64,000 nt of DNA from DATJGR01 sp035494855 (GTDB lineage: Bacteria; Pseudomonadota; Gammaproteobacteria; Pseudomonadales; Azotimanducaceae): NCBI GenBank assembly GCA_035494855.1, contig DATJGR010000105.1, positions 1-64,000 on the forward strand, given 5' to 3'. Under the pieces are notes generated by a model that saw only the letters and a list, made by a program, of their open reading frames with translations, searched no databases and was not told the DNA's origin. How positions within the stretch are numbered: position 1 is the first letter of the stretch; each line of letters starts with the position of its first letter. The position numbers and the translations under genes are program-made. Below are positions 53,867 to 62,363 of this stretch, in pieces.

Positions 53867-55699
53867 GTGACGCCAGACGCGGTTCTGCATCGATACCAGC
53901 AAGTGGTATCGGCACCTGTGGTCGACACCGCAGCGCTCCTTCGGCTTATCTCCACCGATGCGGACTTGTTGAATCGTTGGGTTACGAGTCTCGGAACCCG
54001 CGTCGAACCCGAAGCCATCAGTCGCGCAATGCATCACCTCGCGCCGGACTCGCTCGCCGCCATGGCGCGTGCCCAGGTATGGTCTGTGGTGCCATTGGGA
54101 AATGCGGCGCGCCTCGGCTTCGACCAGTGGCGCGGCGTGTTGCTCGCATCGTGCGTCGCCGAATCGCTCGTTCGCGAGGTGGGTTATCCGTACCCGGATG
54201 CCGCGCGTTTGCGAACGTTGCTGGCCAGTTCAGGCGTGCAGGTGTCGGGCGACGAACTGATGGCGGAACTGAGCGCGTTCCGCGGTGTTGCGCCGGAACT
54301 GCTCGTCGATGCGCACCCCTTGTTGCGCGCGTTTGCGGTCGCTGAATCGCTCGAACATCACAGCTCCGGTGCAGCCGCGCGCGATGCCGCGCTGCTGTTT
54401 GGTCTGGACGGTCCAGCATTCGACCGCATCCTCGACGCCAGCGAGCGCCGTTGCGCAGCTCTGATCGAAGGCGCCGGAGTTTCTGACGACGTCGACGACA
54501 GTTGGCTCGAAGCGCTCTGGGTACAGGCGCAGCTGGCGGCGTTCTCGAACGTGCTGGCACAACAGGTCGATGACAAGTCGCTTCATGAACTCGCCGCTAT
54601 CGTGACGCGCGCTCTGTTCAGACACGTACCACGTTGCTTCTTCCGTACCGGAGACACTCTGGTGGCGGTCGGTGACGACGATCTCGCCGCATTGAAGATT
54701 CCGATGCAGTCAACCAGCAGCATCGCGCGCGTGTGGCGCGAGCAGCGCGCTGTGACAGTCGAAGAAGACGCTGGTGCAACCGTGGTCGATCGGCAGATTC
54801 TGCGTCGCCTGAGTACGGATCGGATGTACGTTGCGCCGCTCAGCGACGGTGACTCGCAAGTCGGAGTGCTGGCATTTCGATTGAGCGACGAAGATCCCGC
54901 GGAAGCGGTGCTCGCGATGAACGGCTATGCGATCGAACTCGGTCGTTGGCTCGGCGCGCTGCAGCGCGATGACGAACGGCGGCTCCGATTGCTGAGAGAT
55001 TACCAGTCGAGCCACGAGAGACGTTTGCGAGAGATCGTCCACGAGGCCAATAACCCGCTCAGCATCATCCACAACTACCTGCACATTCTCGAGCTGCGTC
55101 TCAAGGACCATCCCGAAACGCACGAACAACTACGATTGATCGCAGGCGAGATCCGGCGAACGGCCGCGATCTTCAAACGTGTCGTCGAGTTCCCACCACT
55201 GTCGGTGACCAGTGCAGAGAAACCCGACGTCCGTGTTCAGCGGGTCGATCTCAACGACATTGCACGAAACGTCATTGAACTCAGTCGCGGCAGAGCGGAG
55301 TCGGCTCGCGTCGACGTCACGCTAACGCTCTTCGAGGGGGGCGTGCCCGTAGTGTCCGATCGCGACCGCATCATTCAGGTGATGACCAACCTCGTTCGCA
55401 ACGCGATCGAAGCGATGAGCGAAGGTGGCGCACTGCACGTCGCCACCTTCAGCGGTGTCTACCGGGCGGGCCGTGCCGGAGTCGAGTTCAGCATACGCGA
55501 CGAAGGTCCGGGCCTACCGGCAATGGTTCTGGAGCGCCTCTATGAACCGAAGACATCCAGCAAAGGCGGGGACCATGCGGGGCTCGGTCTGCACATCACG
55601 GCGCGGCTCGTGACGGAACTCGAAGGCGCCATCGACGTGCGCACTGCAGCCGGGCGCGGCACGGCGTTCTCGGTCTTCCTGCCGAACCTCGAGGTCTGA
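53867..55699 (+). CDS. Soluble sensor histidine kinase with HDOD-like N terminus
   Basis: The protein has 610 residues. Residues 1-210 look like a diverged HDOD domain (LLRLISTDADLLNRW, ISRAMHHLAPDSLAAMARA). A GAF-like region follows (about 230-370), then a HisKA domain with His392 in IVHEANNPLSIIHNYL, and HATPase_c with NLVRNAIEAM, DEGPGLP and GLGLHITARL. No membrane segment is visible, so it is a cytoplasmic kinase sensing an internal signal. No receiver domain is attached. The gacA-type regulator lies 2.7 kb downstream; pairing is possible but unproven. The start is a GTG. Confidence 0.82.
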   Translation: MTPDAVLHRYQQVVSAPVVDTAALLRLISTDADLLNRWVTSLGTRVEPEAISRAMHHLAPDSLAAMARAQVWSVVPLGNAARLGFDQWRGVLLASCVAESLVREVGYPYPDAARLRTLLASSGVQVSGDELMAELSAFRGVAPELLVDAHPLLRAFAVAESLEHHSSGAAARDAALLFGLDGPAFDRILDASERRCAALIEGAGVSDDVDDSWLEALWVQAQLAAFSNVLAQQVDDKSLHELAAIVTRALFRHVPRCFFRTGDTLVAVGDDDLAALKIPMQSTSSIARVWREQRAVTVEEDAGATVVDRQILRRLSTDRMYVAPLSDGDSQVGVLAFRLSDEDPAEAVLAMNGYAIELGRWLGALQRDDERRLRLLRDYQSSHERRLREIVHEANNPLSIIHNYLHILELRLKDHPETHEQLRLIAGEIRRTAAIFKRVVEFPPLSVTSAEKPDVRVQRVDLNDIARNVIELSRGRAESARVDVTLTLFEGGVPVVSDRDRIIQVMTNLVRNAIEAMSEGGALHVATFSGVYRAGRAGVEFSIRDEGPGLPAMVLERLYEPKTSSKGGDHAGLGLHITARLVTELEGAIDVRTAAGRGTAFSVFLPNLEV

Positions 55700-55702
55700 C
55701 GG

Positions 55703-56863
55703 TCAACCGCCGGCATCGCGGATCATGTTCCGCGCTATTAGCGTCTGCTGGATCTGACTGGTGCCCTCGTAGATGCGGAACAACCGAACGTCGCGGTAGA
55801 AGCGCTCGATTCCGTATTCCTCCATATACCCAGCGCCGCCGAAGATCTGAACCGCACGGTCGGCAACGCGACCGACCATTTCGCTGGTGAAGAGCTTGCA
55901 GCAGGAAGCGAGCGTGGTAACCGGCTCCCCCGTATCGCGGCGCTTTGCCGCGTCGAGCACCATGCAGCGCCCCGCGTACGCCTCGGTTCGACTGTCGGCA
56001 AGCATCGCCTGAATCAGCTGGAACTGCGCGATTGGATTGCCGAACTGCTTTCGTTCGAGCGCGTAGTTCAAACTGTCGGCAATCAAGCGGTCCGCGCAGC
56101 CTACCGCCAGCGCGCTGATGTGCAGGCGCCCGCGGTCGAGCGTCTTCATCGCCGTGAGAAAACCCTTGTTCAGGTTTGCAGGTCCGCCTAGCAGAGCGGA
56201 TTCCGGAACCCAACAATTCTCGAATATCACGTCGCAAACATGGGCGCCCTGCTGGCCCATTTTGCGGTTCTTCGGCCCCAGCGTGATTCCGTTGGCGCTC
56301 GCGTCTATGAGGAACGCCGACACACCTCTCGAGTCACGCGTGTTCGTATCGGTGCGTGCGAAGACGGTGAACAGCTGGGCCTGAGGCGCGTTCGTGATGA
56401 AGCGCTTGGTGCCGTCTATGACGTAACCGCCATCTCGCGCTCGCGCGACGGTTCTCAACGAACCCGCGTCTGAACCTGCCTCCGGTTCGGTCAGCGCGAA
56501 CGAACCTATGATCTCGCCGCTCGCCATCTTCGGCAGGTAGTGTGACTTCTGTGCTTCAGTTCCGTCCATGACGAGCCCTTGCGACCCGATGCCGTTGTTA
56601 GTGCCGATGACCGACCTGAACGCTGGTGAGGTGCGCCCCAGTTCCATCACTACCTGGCATTCTTCGGACGAGTTCAGTCCGAGCCCACCGAACTCTTCGG
56701 GAATCGTCATCCCGAACAGACCCAACGCGCGCATTTCGGCCACGATCGTGTCGGGAATTCTGTCCTCGCGTGCGACCTGTGCTTCGAGCGGTACCAGGCG
56801 CTCACGGACGAATTTGCTCACCGTGTCGAGCAAGGCGTCGAGCGTCGTCTGGTCCAATGCCAT
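55703..56863 (-). CDS. Acyl-CoA dehydrogenase
   Basis: The protein has 386 residues. The ACAD fold is complete: FALTEPEAGSD and FITNAPQA for flavin and substrate, KMGQQGAHVCDVIF, QLIQAMLADSRTEAYAGR, and YEGTSQIQQ with the catalytic Glu near residue 367. The substrate is likely a short or medium acyl-CoA. It is divergent from a glutaryl-CoA dehydrogenase gene, 123 bp apart, suggesting shared control of acyl-CoA breakdown. The 3' end converges with the kinase gene. Confidence 0.92.
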   Translation of the reverse strand: MALDQTTLDALLDTVSKFVRERLVPLEAQVAREDRIPDTIVAEMRALGLFGMTIPEEFGGLGLNSSEECQVVMELGRTSPAFRSVIGTNNGIGSQGLVMDGTEAQKSHYLPKMASGEIIGSFALTEPEAGSDAGSLRTVARARDGGYVIDGTKRFITNAPQAQLFTVFARTDTNTRDSRGVSAFLIDASANGITLGPKNRKMGQQGAHVCDVIFENCWVPESALLGGPANLNKGFLTAMKTLDRGRLHISALAVGCADRLIADSLNYALERKQFGNPIAQFQLIQAMLADSRTEAYAGRCMVLDAAKRRDTGEPVTTLASCCKLFTSEMVGRVADRAVQIFGGAGYMEEYGIERFYRDVRLFRIYEGTSQIQQTLIARNMIRDAGG

Positions 56864-56986
56864 CGGTGTCTCCCGTCGGGGCGGGCAGTCTAGTCAGAAG
56901 GGAAGGCACGAGCCAACGTTGCGGGACAGGAGGGTGTGCATTAGCCTTTCTGCCCGAAGTACGACCCGCCGAAACGAGGAAATCAC

Positions 56987-58174
56987 GTGAGTAAAGACCG
57001 CGCCGGATTTGTCTGGGACGATCCGCTACTGCTCGAAGAGCAACTCTCCACTGACGAGCGCATGGTGCGCGACACCGCGAGAAACTACGCTCAAGACAAA
57101 CTGATGCCGCGCGTTGTGAGCGCGAACCGTGAGGAACGCTTCGATCGCGAAATCATGAACGAGCTCGGCGCGCTCGGCATGCTCGGCGCGACGCTGCCGG
57201 CGAAGTACGGCTGCTCCGAAGTCAACTACGTCAGTTACGGCTTGATGGCGCGCGAAGTAGAGCGGGTCGATTCCGGGTACCGATCGGCGATGAGCGTCCA
57301 ATCGTCGCTGGTGATGCATCCGATCCACGAATACGGTTCCGATGCGCAACGCGAGAAGTACCTGCCGAAGCTCGCGACCGGTGAGTGGGTCGGATGCTTC
57401 GGGCTAACGGAACCCGATCACGGCTCCGATCCCGGCAGCATGATCACGCGCGCGCAGCGCGTAGGCGACGGCTATGTCCTGAACGGCGCGAAGATGTGGA
57501 TAACGAACTCGCCGATCGCCGACCTCGCGGTGGTGTGGGCAAAGCTCGACGGCGTGATCAGGGGCTTCGTCGTGGAGCGCGGCGTTCGCGGATTCAGCAC
57601 GCCCAAGATCGAAGGCAAGATGAGCTTACGCGCCTCGATCACGGGAGAGATCGTGCTCGACAACGTACACGTGCCGACAGATGCATTGTTGCCCAACGCA
57701 AAAGGGCTGGCCGGTCCGTTCGGATGCTTGAATCGTGCGCGCTATGGCATCGCGTGGGGAGCGATGGGTGCGGCGGAGTTCTGTTGGCATGCGGCACGGA
57801 CCTATACGCTCGAACGCAAGCAGTTCGGCCGTCCGCTCGCGGCCAACCAGCTGATCCAGAAGAAACTCGCCGATATGCAGACCGAAATCACTCTTGGTCT
57901 TCAAGCCTGTTTGCGTGCAGGGCGACTGCTGGACGAGGGGCGTTTGCCGATAGAGATCATCTCGCTGATCAAGCGCAACAATTGCGGCAAGGCGCTCGAT
58001 GTCGCCCGTATGTCGCGCGACATGCATGGTGGCAACGGCATTTCGGACGAGTTTCACGTGATCCGCCACGTGATGAACCTCGAAACCGTGAACACCTACG
58101 AAGGCACGCACGACATCCATGCGCTGATTCTGGGTAGAGCGCAGACCGGCCTGCAGGCATTCACCGGCGAGTGA
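56987..58174 (+). CDS. gcdH: Glutaryl-CoA dehydrogenase
   Basis: The protein has 395 residues. SGYRSAMSVQSSLVM matches the substrate carboxylate-binding Arg/Ser loop of human GCDH (Arg94, Ser95), GLTEPDHGSDPGSM binds flavin, and NTYEGTHDIHALILGRA has the catalytic Glu. It oxidises and decarboxylates glutaryl-CoA to crotonyl-CoA in lysine, tryptophan and benzoyl-CoA degradation. A LysR-type regulator and CoA-transferase often flank it but are not seen here. Confidence 0.95.
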   Translation: MSKDRAGFVWDDPLLLEEQLSTDERMVRDTARNYAQDKLMPRVVSANREERFDREIMNELGALGMLGATLPAKYGCSEVNYVSYGLMAREVERVDSGYRSAMSVQSSLVMHPIHEYGSDAQREKYLPKLATGEWVGCFGLTEPDHGSDPGSMITRAQRVGDGYVLNGAKMWITNSPIADLAVVWAKLDGVIRGFVVERGVRGFSTPKIEGKMSLRASITGEIVLDNVHVPTDALLPNAKGLAGPFGCLNRARYGIAWGAMGAAEFCWHAARTYTLERKQFGRPLAANQLIQKKLADMQTEITLGLQACLRAGRLLDEGRLPIEIISLIKRNNCGKALDVARMSRDMHGGNGISDEFHVIRHVMNLETVNTYEGTHDIHALILGRAQTGLQAFTGE

Positions 58175-58228
58175 TGTCACGCTGATGTCGGTCCGCTGCC
58201 CCCGCGGTATCGCGGCGAATGGAACGAG

Positions 58229-58246
58229 CGATATCACGGCGATATC
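58229..58246 (+). repeat. CGATATC direct repeat, 11-bp period
   Basis: CGATATC occurs at 58229-58235 and 58240-58246, one helical turn apart, each around the palindrome GATATC. It lies in the 211-bp gap between gcdH and the gacA-type gene, about 85 bases before the predicted gacA transcription start. Confidence 0.4.
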
Positions 58247-58314
58247 GGAAAATGGACGTCTCGTGGAAGTCTGTGGGAACCCACGAGGCTGGCTTGTCGC
58301 GCGGAGGAGCCGGG

Positions 58315-58320
58315 CATAAT
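58315..58320 (+). promoter_or_regulatory. Candidate -10 element of the gacA-type gene
   Basis: CATAAT differs from TATAAT at one base. TTGTCG at 58294-58299, 15 bases upstream, is a modest -35. Transcription would start near 58327, inside the C-rich arm that can pair with the ribosome site. Confidence 0.4.
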
Positions 58321-58324
58321 TTGA

Positions 58325-58382
58325 CTCTCCCCCTGCTGATCAAGGAAGTAAAGCAGGGCCAACAACTCTACTTGGGGGAGAG
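58325..58382 (+). promoter_or_regulatory. Leader with anti-Shine-Dalgarno pairing and CsrA/RsmA-like loop
   Basis: CTCTCCCCC (58325-58333) is fully complementary to GGGGGAGAG (58374-58382), the ribosome site ending three bases before the ATG. CCCTGCT (58331-58337) is also fully complementary to AGCAGGG (58352-58358), and the two helices compete for CCC at 58331-58333. The 14-base loop of the second helix contains CAAGGAAGT (58341-58349), eight of nine matches to the CsrA/RsmA SELEX core CARGGAUGU. The second GGA lies in the ribosome site. The exact start of the RNA is not known. Confidence 0.5.
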
Positions 58383-58385
58383 CAA

Positions 58386-59087
58386 ATGATCCGAGTGTTG
58401 ATCGTCGACGACCACCGTCTCGTGCGGATCGGTCTCACACGCATGCTCGCCGATGCGAAAGGGATGGTGATCGTCGGTGAAGCTGACTCCGGGGAGCGCG
58501 CGCTGGGGCTGGTACGCGAAACGAAGCCAAACGTCATTCTCATGGACCTGCGCATGCCGGGCATTGGCGGATTGGAGGCCACACGGCGACTTCAACGGAT
58601 CGACGCCGGCATCCGTGTGCTCATCGTCACCGCGTGCGACACCGATCCGTATCCGGCGCAAGCAATGAAGGCGGGTGCCGCCGGCTACATCACGAAGGGC
58701 GCGAATGCGGCGGACCTGGAGCACGCGATCCGGCGGGTATTCCTCGGTCAACGGCACATGTCCGACGATGTCGCGCAGCAGGTGGCGCTGCGTTCGTTCG
58801 ATACGGTGCCGGAGTGTCCGTTCGATCAGCTCTCCAATCGCGAAATGCAGATCACCCTGATGGTAGTCGGTTGCCGGAAGGTGCAGCAGATCTCGCGCGA
58901 TCTGCACCTCAGCCCGAAAACCGTGAACAGCTATCGATACCGCATCTTCGAAAAGCTGAACGTGACGAGCGACGTCGAACTCGCGCTGCTTGCGGTGCGT
59001 CATGGCGTCATCGAGGGCAACCGGGCTTCGCCCGCACCGCAAGCATGCGAACCCGTTGATGCGGAAGCGGAACGGATGCTCGCTTGA
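58386..59087 (+). CDS. gacA: GacA/UvrY-family response regulator
   Basis: The protein has 233 residues. The receiver domain has acidic DDH at 8-10 and phospho-acceptor Asp54 (ILMDLRMPGI), with Lys in GYITKGAN. The LuxR-type HTH (about 145-210) shows LSNREMQITLMVVGCRKVQ, SPKTVNSYRYRIFEKLNV. In gammaproteobacteria GacA/UvrY is activated by GacS/BarA and turns on Rsm/Csr small RNAs. The gene next to uvrC is the classical arrangement (uvrY-uvrC). The C-terminal ~20 residues after HGVIEG are variable. The GGGGGAG site before the ATG is unusually strong and can be masked by the leader. Confidence 0.9.
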   Translation: MIRVLIVDDHRLVRIGLTRMLADAKGMVIVGEADSGERALGLVRETKPNVILMDLRMPGIGGLEATRRLQRIDAGIRVLIVTACDTDPYPAQAMKAGAAGYITKGANAADLEHAIRRVFLGQRHMSDDVAQQVALRSFDTVPECPFDQLSNREMQITLMVVGCRKVQQISRDLHLSPKTVNSYRYRIFEKLNVTSDVELALLAVRHGVIEGNRASPAPQACEPVDAEAERMLA

Positions 59088-59118
59088 CGGTGAACTGATC
59101 GGTGTCTAGGGTCGCCGA

Positions 59119-60948
59119 ATGCGCGACCCGGGAGCTCCGTTCGAAGCCGAACCCTTTCTGAAACGTCTGCCACAGAAGCCGGGCGTTTATCAGATGCTGG
59201 ATGTCACCGGCGCGGTGCTCTACGTCGGCAAAGCCCGCAACCTGAAGAGCCGGGTCACAAGTTATTTTCGCGCGTCGGGCCTCAGCACCAAGACGATGGC
59301 CCTGGTTGCGCGCATTCACGACATCGACATTACGCTGACGGCGAGCGAGACCGAGGCGCTGCTCCTCGAGCAGAGCCTGATCAAGAAGCTGCGCCCGCCG
59401 TACAACATCGTCCTACGCGACGACAAGTCTTACCCGTACATCTATCTGACCGATCACGTCTATCCGCGTCTCGCGTTTCATCGCGGCGCAAAGCGCAAGA
59501 CCGGGCGCTACTTCGGACCTTTTCCCAGCGCAAGCGCCGTGCGCGAAAGCATCAACATCCTGCAGCGTCTGTTCCAGCTGCGGCAATGTGAAGACAGCTA
59601 CTTCAAGAACCGTTCGCGACCGTGTCTTCAACATCAGATCGGTCGCTGCAGCGCGCCGTGTGTGCAACTCGTCCCGCCGGAGAGCTATGCCGAGGACGTT
59701 CGCCATGCCGTGATGTTTCTGGACGGCCGCAACGACGCGATTCTGGAGGAGTTCAAAAGCGCCATGGAGATGGCGGCCGAAAAGCTCGAGTTCGAACGCG
59801 CCGCGAAATTCAGAGATCAGATCATGCAGCTGCGGAAGATCCAGGAGCAGCAGTACGTGCACGCGGCCAGCGGCGACGTCGATGTGTTTGCCGTGGCGCT
59901 TGCGTCAGGCGCTGCGTGCGTGCAGGGCATGTTCATTCGCGGTGGCCGATTGCTCGGTCATCGCACGTGGTTCCCGCGCAACGAACTGGCGGTCGAAGGC
60001 GCCGAGATGCTGGATGCATTCCTCGCGCAGTACTACTTCGGCGGCGGCGAGCGTGAGATTCCGAAGGCTATTGTACTGAGTCATCCGATCGACGATGCGG
60101 AGTTGCTCGAAGAAGCTCTGCGCGAACAGGCCGGCCACCGGGTCGAGATCACGTCGGGCGTACGGAGCCAGCGGGCGCGATGGCTCGACATGGCGCAACA
60201 GAACGCACAGCTGTCGCTCGATTCGTATCTCGCTGACAAGCAGAACGTGCTCGCGCGATTCGTCGATCTACAGGAAGCGTTGGGGCTCGAAGATCTGCCC
60301 GAACGACTCGAGTGTTTCGACATCAGCCACTCGAGTGGCGAGGCTACGGTGGCATCGTGCGTCGTCTTCGATAGCAACGGCCCACTGAAGTCGGATTACC
60401 GTCGCTTCAACATCGACGGCGTCGCGGCCGGTGACGATTACGGCGCGATGAATCAAGCGCTACGGCGCCGCTACGAGCGGTTGAAGTCCGGCGATGGCGT
60501 GCTGCCGGATCTGCTCGTCATCGACGGCGGCCCCGGCCAACTGAATCAGGCGCGCGCCGTGCTAGCCGACCTCCAGGTGGAGGGCGTGCAAATACTTGGC
60601 ATCGCAAAAGGCACTACTCGCAAGCCAGGACTCGAGACGATCTATCTCGCCGATCACGGTGAGGTACCGATTCCACCGTCCAGCGGCGCGATGCATCTAC
60701 TGCAGCACATCCGCGATGAGGCGCATCGGTTCGCGATCACGGGTCATCGCACGCGGCGCGGTAAAGCGCGCAGACAGTCCGAACTCGACGGCATTGCGGG
60801 CGTGGGTCCAAAGCGTCGCCGCGAACTGCTGCGGCATTTCGGAAGCGTTGCGGCGCTTCGCGGCGCCAGCCGCGAAGAGATCGCCAAGGTGCCGGGCGTC
60901 AGCCGCCGGCTGGCGGAAGAGATCTACGCGACGTTGCACGTCGAATGA
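59119..60948 (+). CDS. uvrC: Excinuclease ABC subunit C
   Basis: The protein has 609 residues. The GIY-YIG nuclease domain begins at about 16 (KPGVYQMLDVTGAVLYVGKARNL), a UVR motif lies near 205-240, the RNase H-like endonuclease domain has ECFDISHSSGE and LLVIDGGPGQL, and tandem helix-hairpin-helix motifs form the C terminus (GIAGVGPKRRRELLRHFGS). UvrC makes both incisions in nucleotide excision repair. It is 31 bp downstream of gacA. No LexA box was seen in front of it. Confidence 0.97.
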   Translation: MRDPGAPFEAEPFLKRLPQKPGVYQMLDVTGAVLYVGKARNLKSRVTSYFRASGLSTKTMALVARIHDIDITLTASETEALLLEQSLIKKLRPPYNIVLRDDKSYPYIYLTDHVYPRLAFHRGAKRKTGRYFGPFPSASAVRESINILQRLFQLRQCEDSYFKNRSRPCLQHQIGRCSAPCVQLVPPESYAEDVRHAVMFLDGRNDAILEEFKSAMEMAAEKLEFERAAKFRDQIMQLRKIQEQQYVHAASGDVDVFAVALASGAACVQGMFIRGGRLLGHRTWFPRNELAVEGAEMLDAFLAQYYFGGGEREIPKAIVLSHPIDDAELLEEALREQAGHRVEITSGVRSQRARWLDMAQQNAQLSLDSYLADKQNVLARFVDLQEALGLEDLPERLECFDISHSSGEATVASCVVFDSNGPLKSDYRRFNIDGVAAGDDYGAMNQALRRRYERLKSGDGVLPDLLVIDGGPGQLNQARAVLADLQVEGVQILGIAKGTTRKPGLETIYLADHGEVPIPPSSGAMHLLQHIRDEAHRFAITGHRTRRGKARRQSELDGIAGVGPKRRRELLRHFGSVAALRGASREEIAKVPGVSRRLAEEIYATLHVE

Positions 60949-60992
60949 TGCAAGCCAGTTAGAATGGCCATCCGTTCTCCGTCCGCCTGCGC

Positions 60993-61556
60993 ATGAATAC
61001 GCCGATACTGATCACCATCTTGCGCATGGCGCTCATTCCCGTGTTCGTGATGGTGTACGTGTGGCATGGCGCGTGGACGGATCTCGCCGCTGCCGCGGTA
61101 TTCGGTCTGGCGGCGCTCACCGACTGGCTCGATGGCTACCTTGCGCGGCGCCTGAAGCAGACCACCCGCTTCGGCGCCTTTCTAGACCCGGTGGCCGACA
61201 AACTCGTCGTGGTGAGCGCCATCGTAATGATGGTGGGCGACCGCGCGAGTCTGTGGTTGACGCTCCCGGGGCTCGTGATCGTCGGCCGCGAGATCGTGGT
61301 GTCTGCATTGCGCGAATGGATGGCTGAAATGAATCGCCGCGGCATCGTTGCCGTGAGCGCTCTCGGCAAACTCAAGACCGGCGTTCAGATCGCGGCCATC
61401 CTCACGCTGCTCGCGTTCCCTCCGGGTTCGGATCAACGTCTGGTGATCCTCGGCTATGCCCTGATCTACCTCGCTGCGTTCATGACGTTGGTTTCGATGG
61501 TGATGTACCTGCGCGCGGCGTGGCCAACGCTTCGCGCAGGTCTCGATGGCGACTGA
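60993..61556 (+). CDS. pgsA: CDP-diacylglycerol-glycerol-3-phosphate 3-phosphatidyltransferase PgsA
   Basis: The protein has 187 residues. The CDP-alcohol phosphotransferase motif is DWLDGYLARRLKQTT followed by GAFLDPVADK, giving the D-G-x2-A-R-x8-G-x3-D-x3-D pattern. Four or so membrane helices span the chain. It makes phosphatidylglycerol phosphate, the precursor of PG and cardiolipin. The order uvrC-pgsA-tRNA is conserved in gammaproteobacteria. Confidence 0.95.
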   Translation: MNTPILITILRMALIPVFVMVYVWHGAWTDLAAAAVFGLAALTDWLDGYLARRLKQTTRFGAFLDPVADKLVVVSAIVMMVGDRASLWLTLPGLVIVGREIVVSALREWMAEMNRRGIVAVSALGKLKTGVQIAAILTLLAFPPGSDQRLVILGYALIYLAAFMTLVSMVMYLRAAWPTLRAGLDGD

Positions 61557-61608
61557 TCCCGCGGTTCCGGCCACGCATTCGATCGAGTAGAATCCGCCGC
61601 TCTTTCAA

Positions 61609-61682
61609 GGCTGGGTGGCAGAGTGGTCATGCCCGCGACTGCAACTCGCGTTACATCGGTTCGATTCCGTTCCCAGCCTCCA
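61609..61682 (+). tRNA. tRNA-Cys(GCA)
   Basis: The 74-base gene has acceptor strands GGCTGGG/CCCAGCC, an anticodon stem CGCGA/TCGCG with loop CTGCAAC (anticodon GCA), a T loop TTCGATT, discriminator U and an encoded CCA. One pair of the T stem is mismatched (T-T). TAGAAT at 61588-61593 is a possible -10, followed by a GC-rich discriminator. In relatives a tRNA-Gly often stands first; none is present here. Confidence 0.88.
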
Positions 61683-61693
61683 CTCTCTGCCGC

Positions 61694-61780
61694 GCCCGGG
61701 TGGCGAAACAGGTAGACGCAAGGGACTTAAAATCCCTTAGCCCAACGGCTGTGTGGGTTCGATTCCCACCCCGGGCACCA
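61694..61780 (+). tRNA. tRNA-Leu(TAA)
   Basis: The 87-base class II tRNA has acceptor strands GCCCGGG/CCCGGGC, the anticodon stem AGGGA/TCCCT with loop CTTAAAA (anticodon TAA), a long variable arm, a T arm with TTCGATT and an encoded CCA. It lies 11 bp after tRNA-Cys and is probably cotranscribed with it. tRNA-Leu 3' ends are common integration sites. Confidence 0.93.
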
Positions 61781-62363
61781 ATTAAAAGAACTTAGTCAAT
61801 CATCACTTCTCACGTTAGATCTCATCGAAACCCAGACTTGGCGCAACCCTGTCACAGCGTGGCACTCTTTTTGTGGACTTTTGGCAGATGCGAGGCTCAA
61901 CGGTCTCGGCGAGTTCGCTCGCGACGCGCCCGCTCGATGTCGTTGGCACCGCCCTAGCGAACAGACCGTGTCATCGAGTGCGCGCACCGTAGCGGAAACC
62001 ACAACGGATAGCCGCAATGGGCCAAACCACAGTGTTTCCAGAGGAACCGCAGGGGGCTCGCAATGACGACGCGTACGTCGCGGGCAGCGTGGCCGCAGCG
62101 CTGAGTCAAGGGCGCGCGTTCGGAGAGTTGGATTTACTGTTGCGCTCAAGTGGACAAAATGTATGGCGCAAAGGAGTTCCAGCGAAAGGCAATTGCGGGA
62201 TTTGACAAGCGATGAGCTCGGTACACGGTGCTCCTCTCCTATGCCAGAGTCATCGCCCCCCAACCTGAGACGAGATGACTCGAGCAATTCAAGCGTCCCC
62301 TCAGCGACGATGAGCGTCGCGCACTGCGATTGTCGACACTGAACCGTAGCCCTTTGCCGGTTC
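61781..62363. other. Non-coding, probably decayed region downstream of tRNA-Leu
   Basis: I see no supportable gene in these 583 bases. The sequence just after the tRNA is AT-richer than the rest of the window. Short direct repeats, GTGGCACTCTTTTT (61859-61872) and GTGGACTTTT (61873-61882), resemble the arm sites that flank integrase attachment regions, but no integrase and no second copy of the tRNA end was found. Small open frames inside have no recognisable homology. Confidence 0.4.

Noticed and set aside
62017..62205. Small open frame of 62 codons after tRNA-Leu
   Set aside because: It has no ribosome site, no recognisable sequence and overlaps other equally weak frames in a decayed region.
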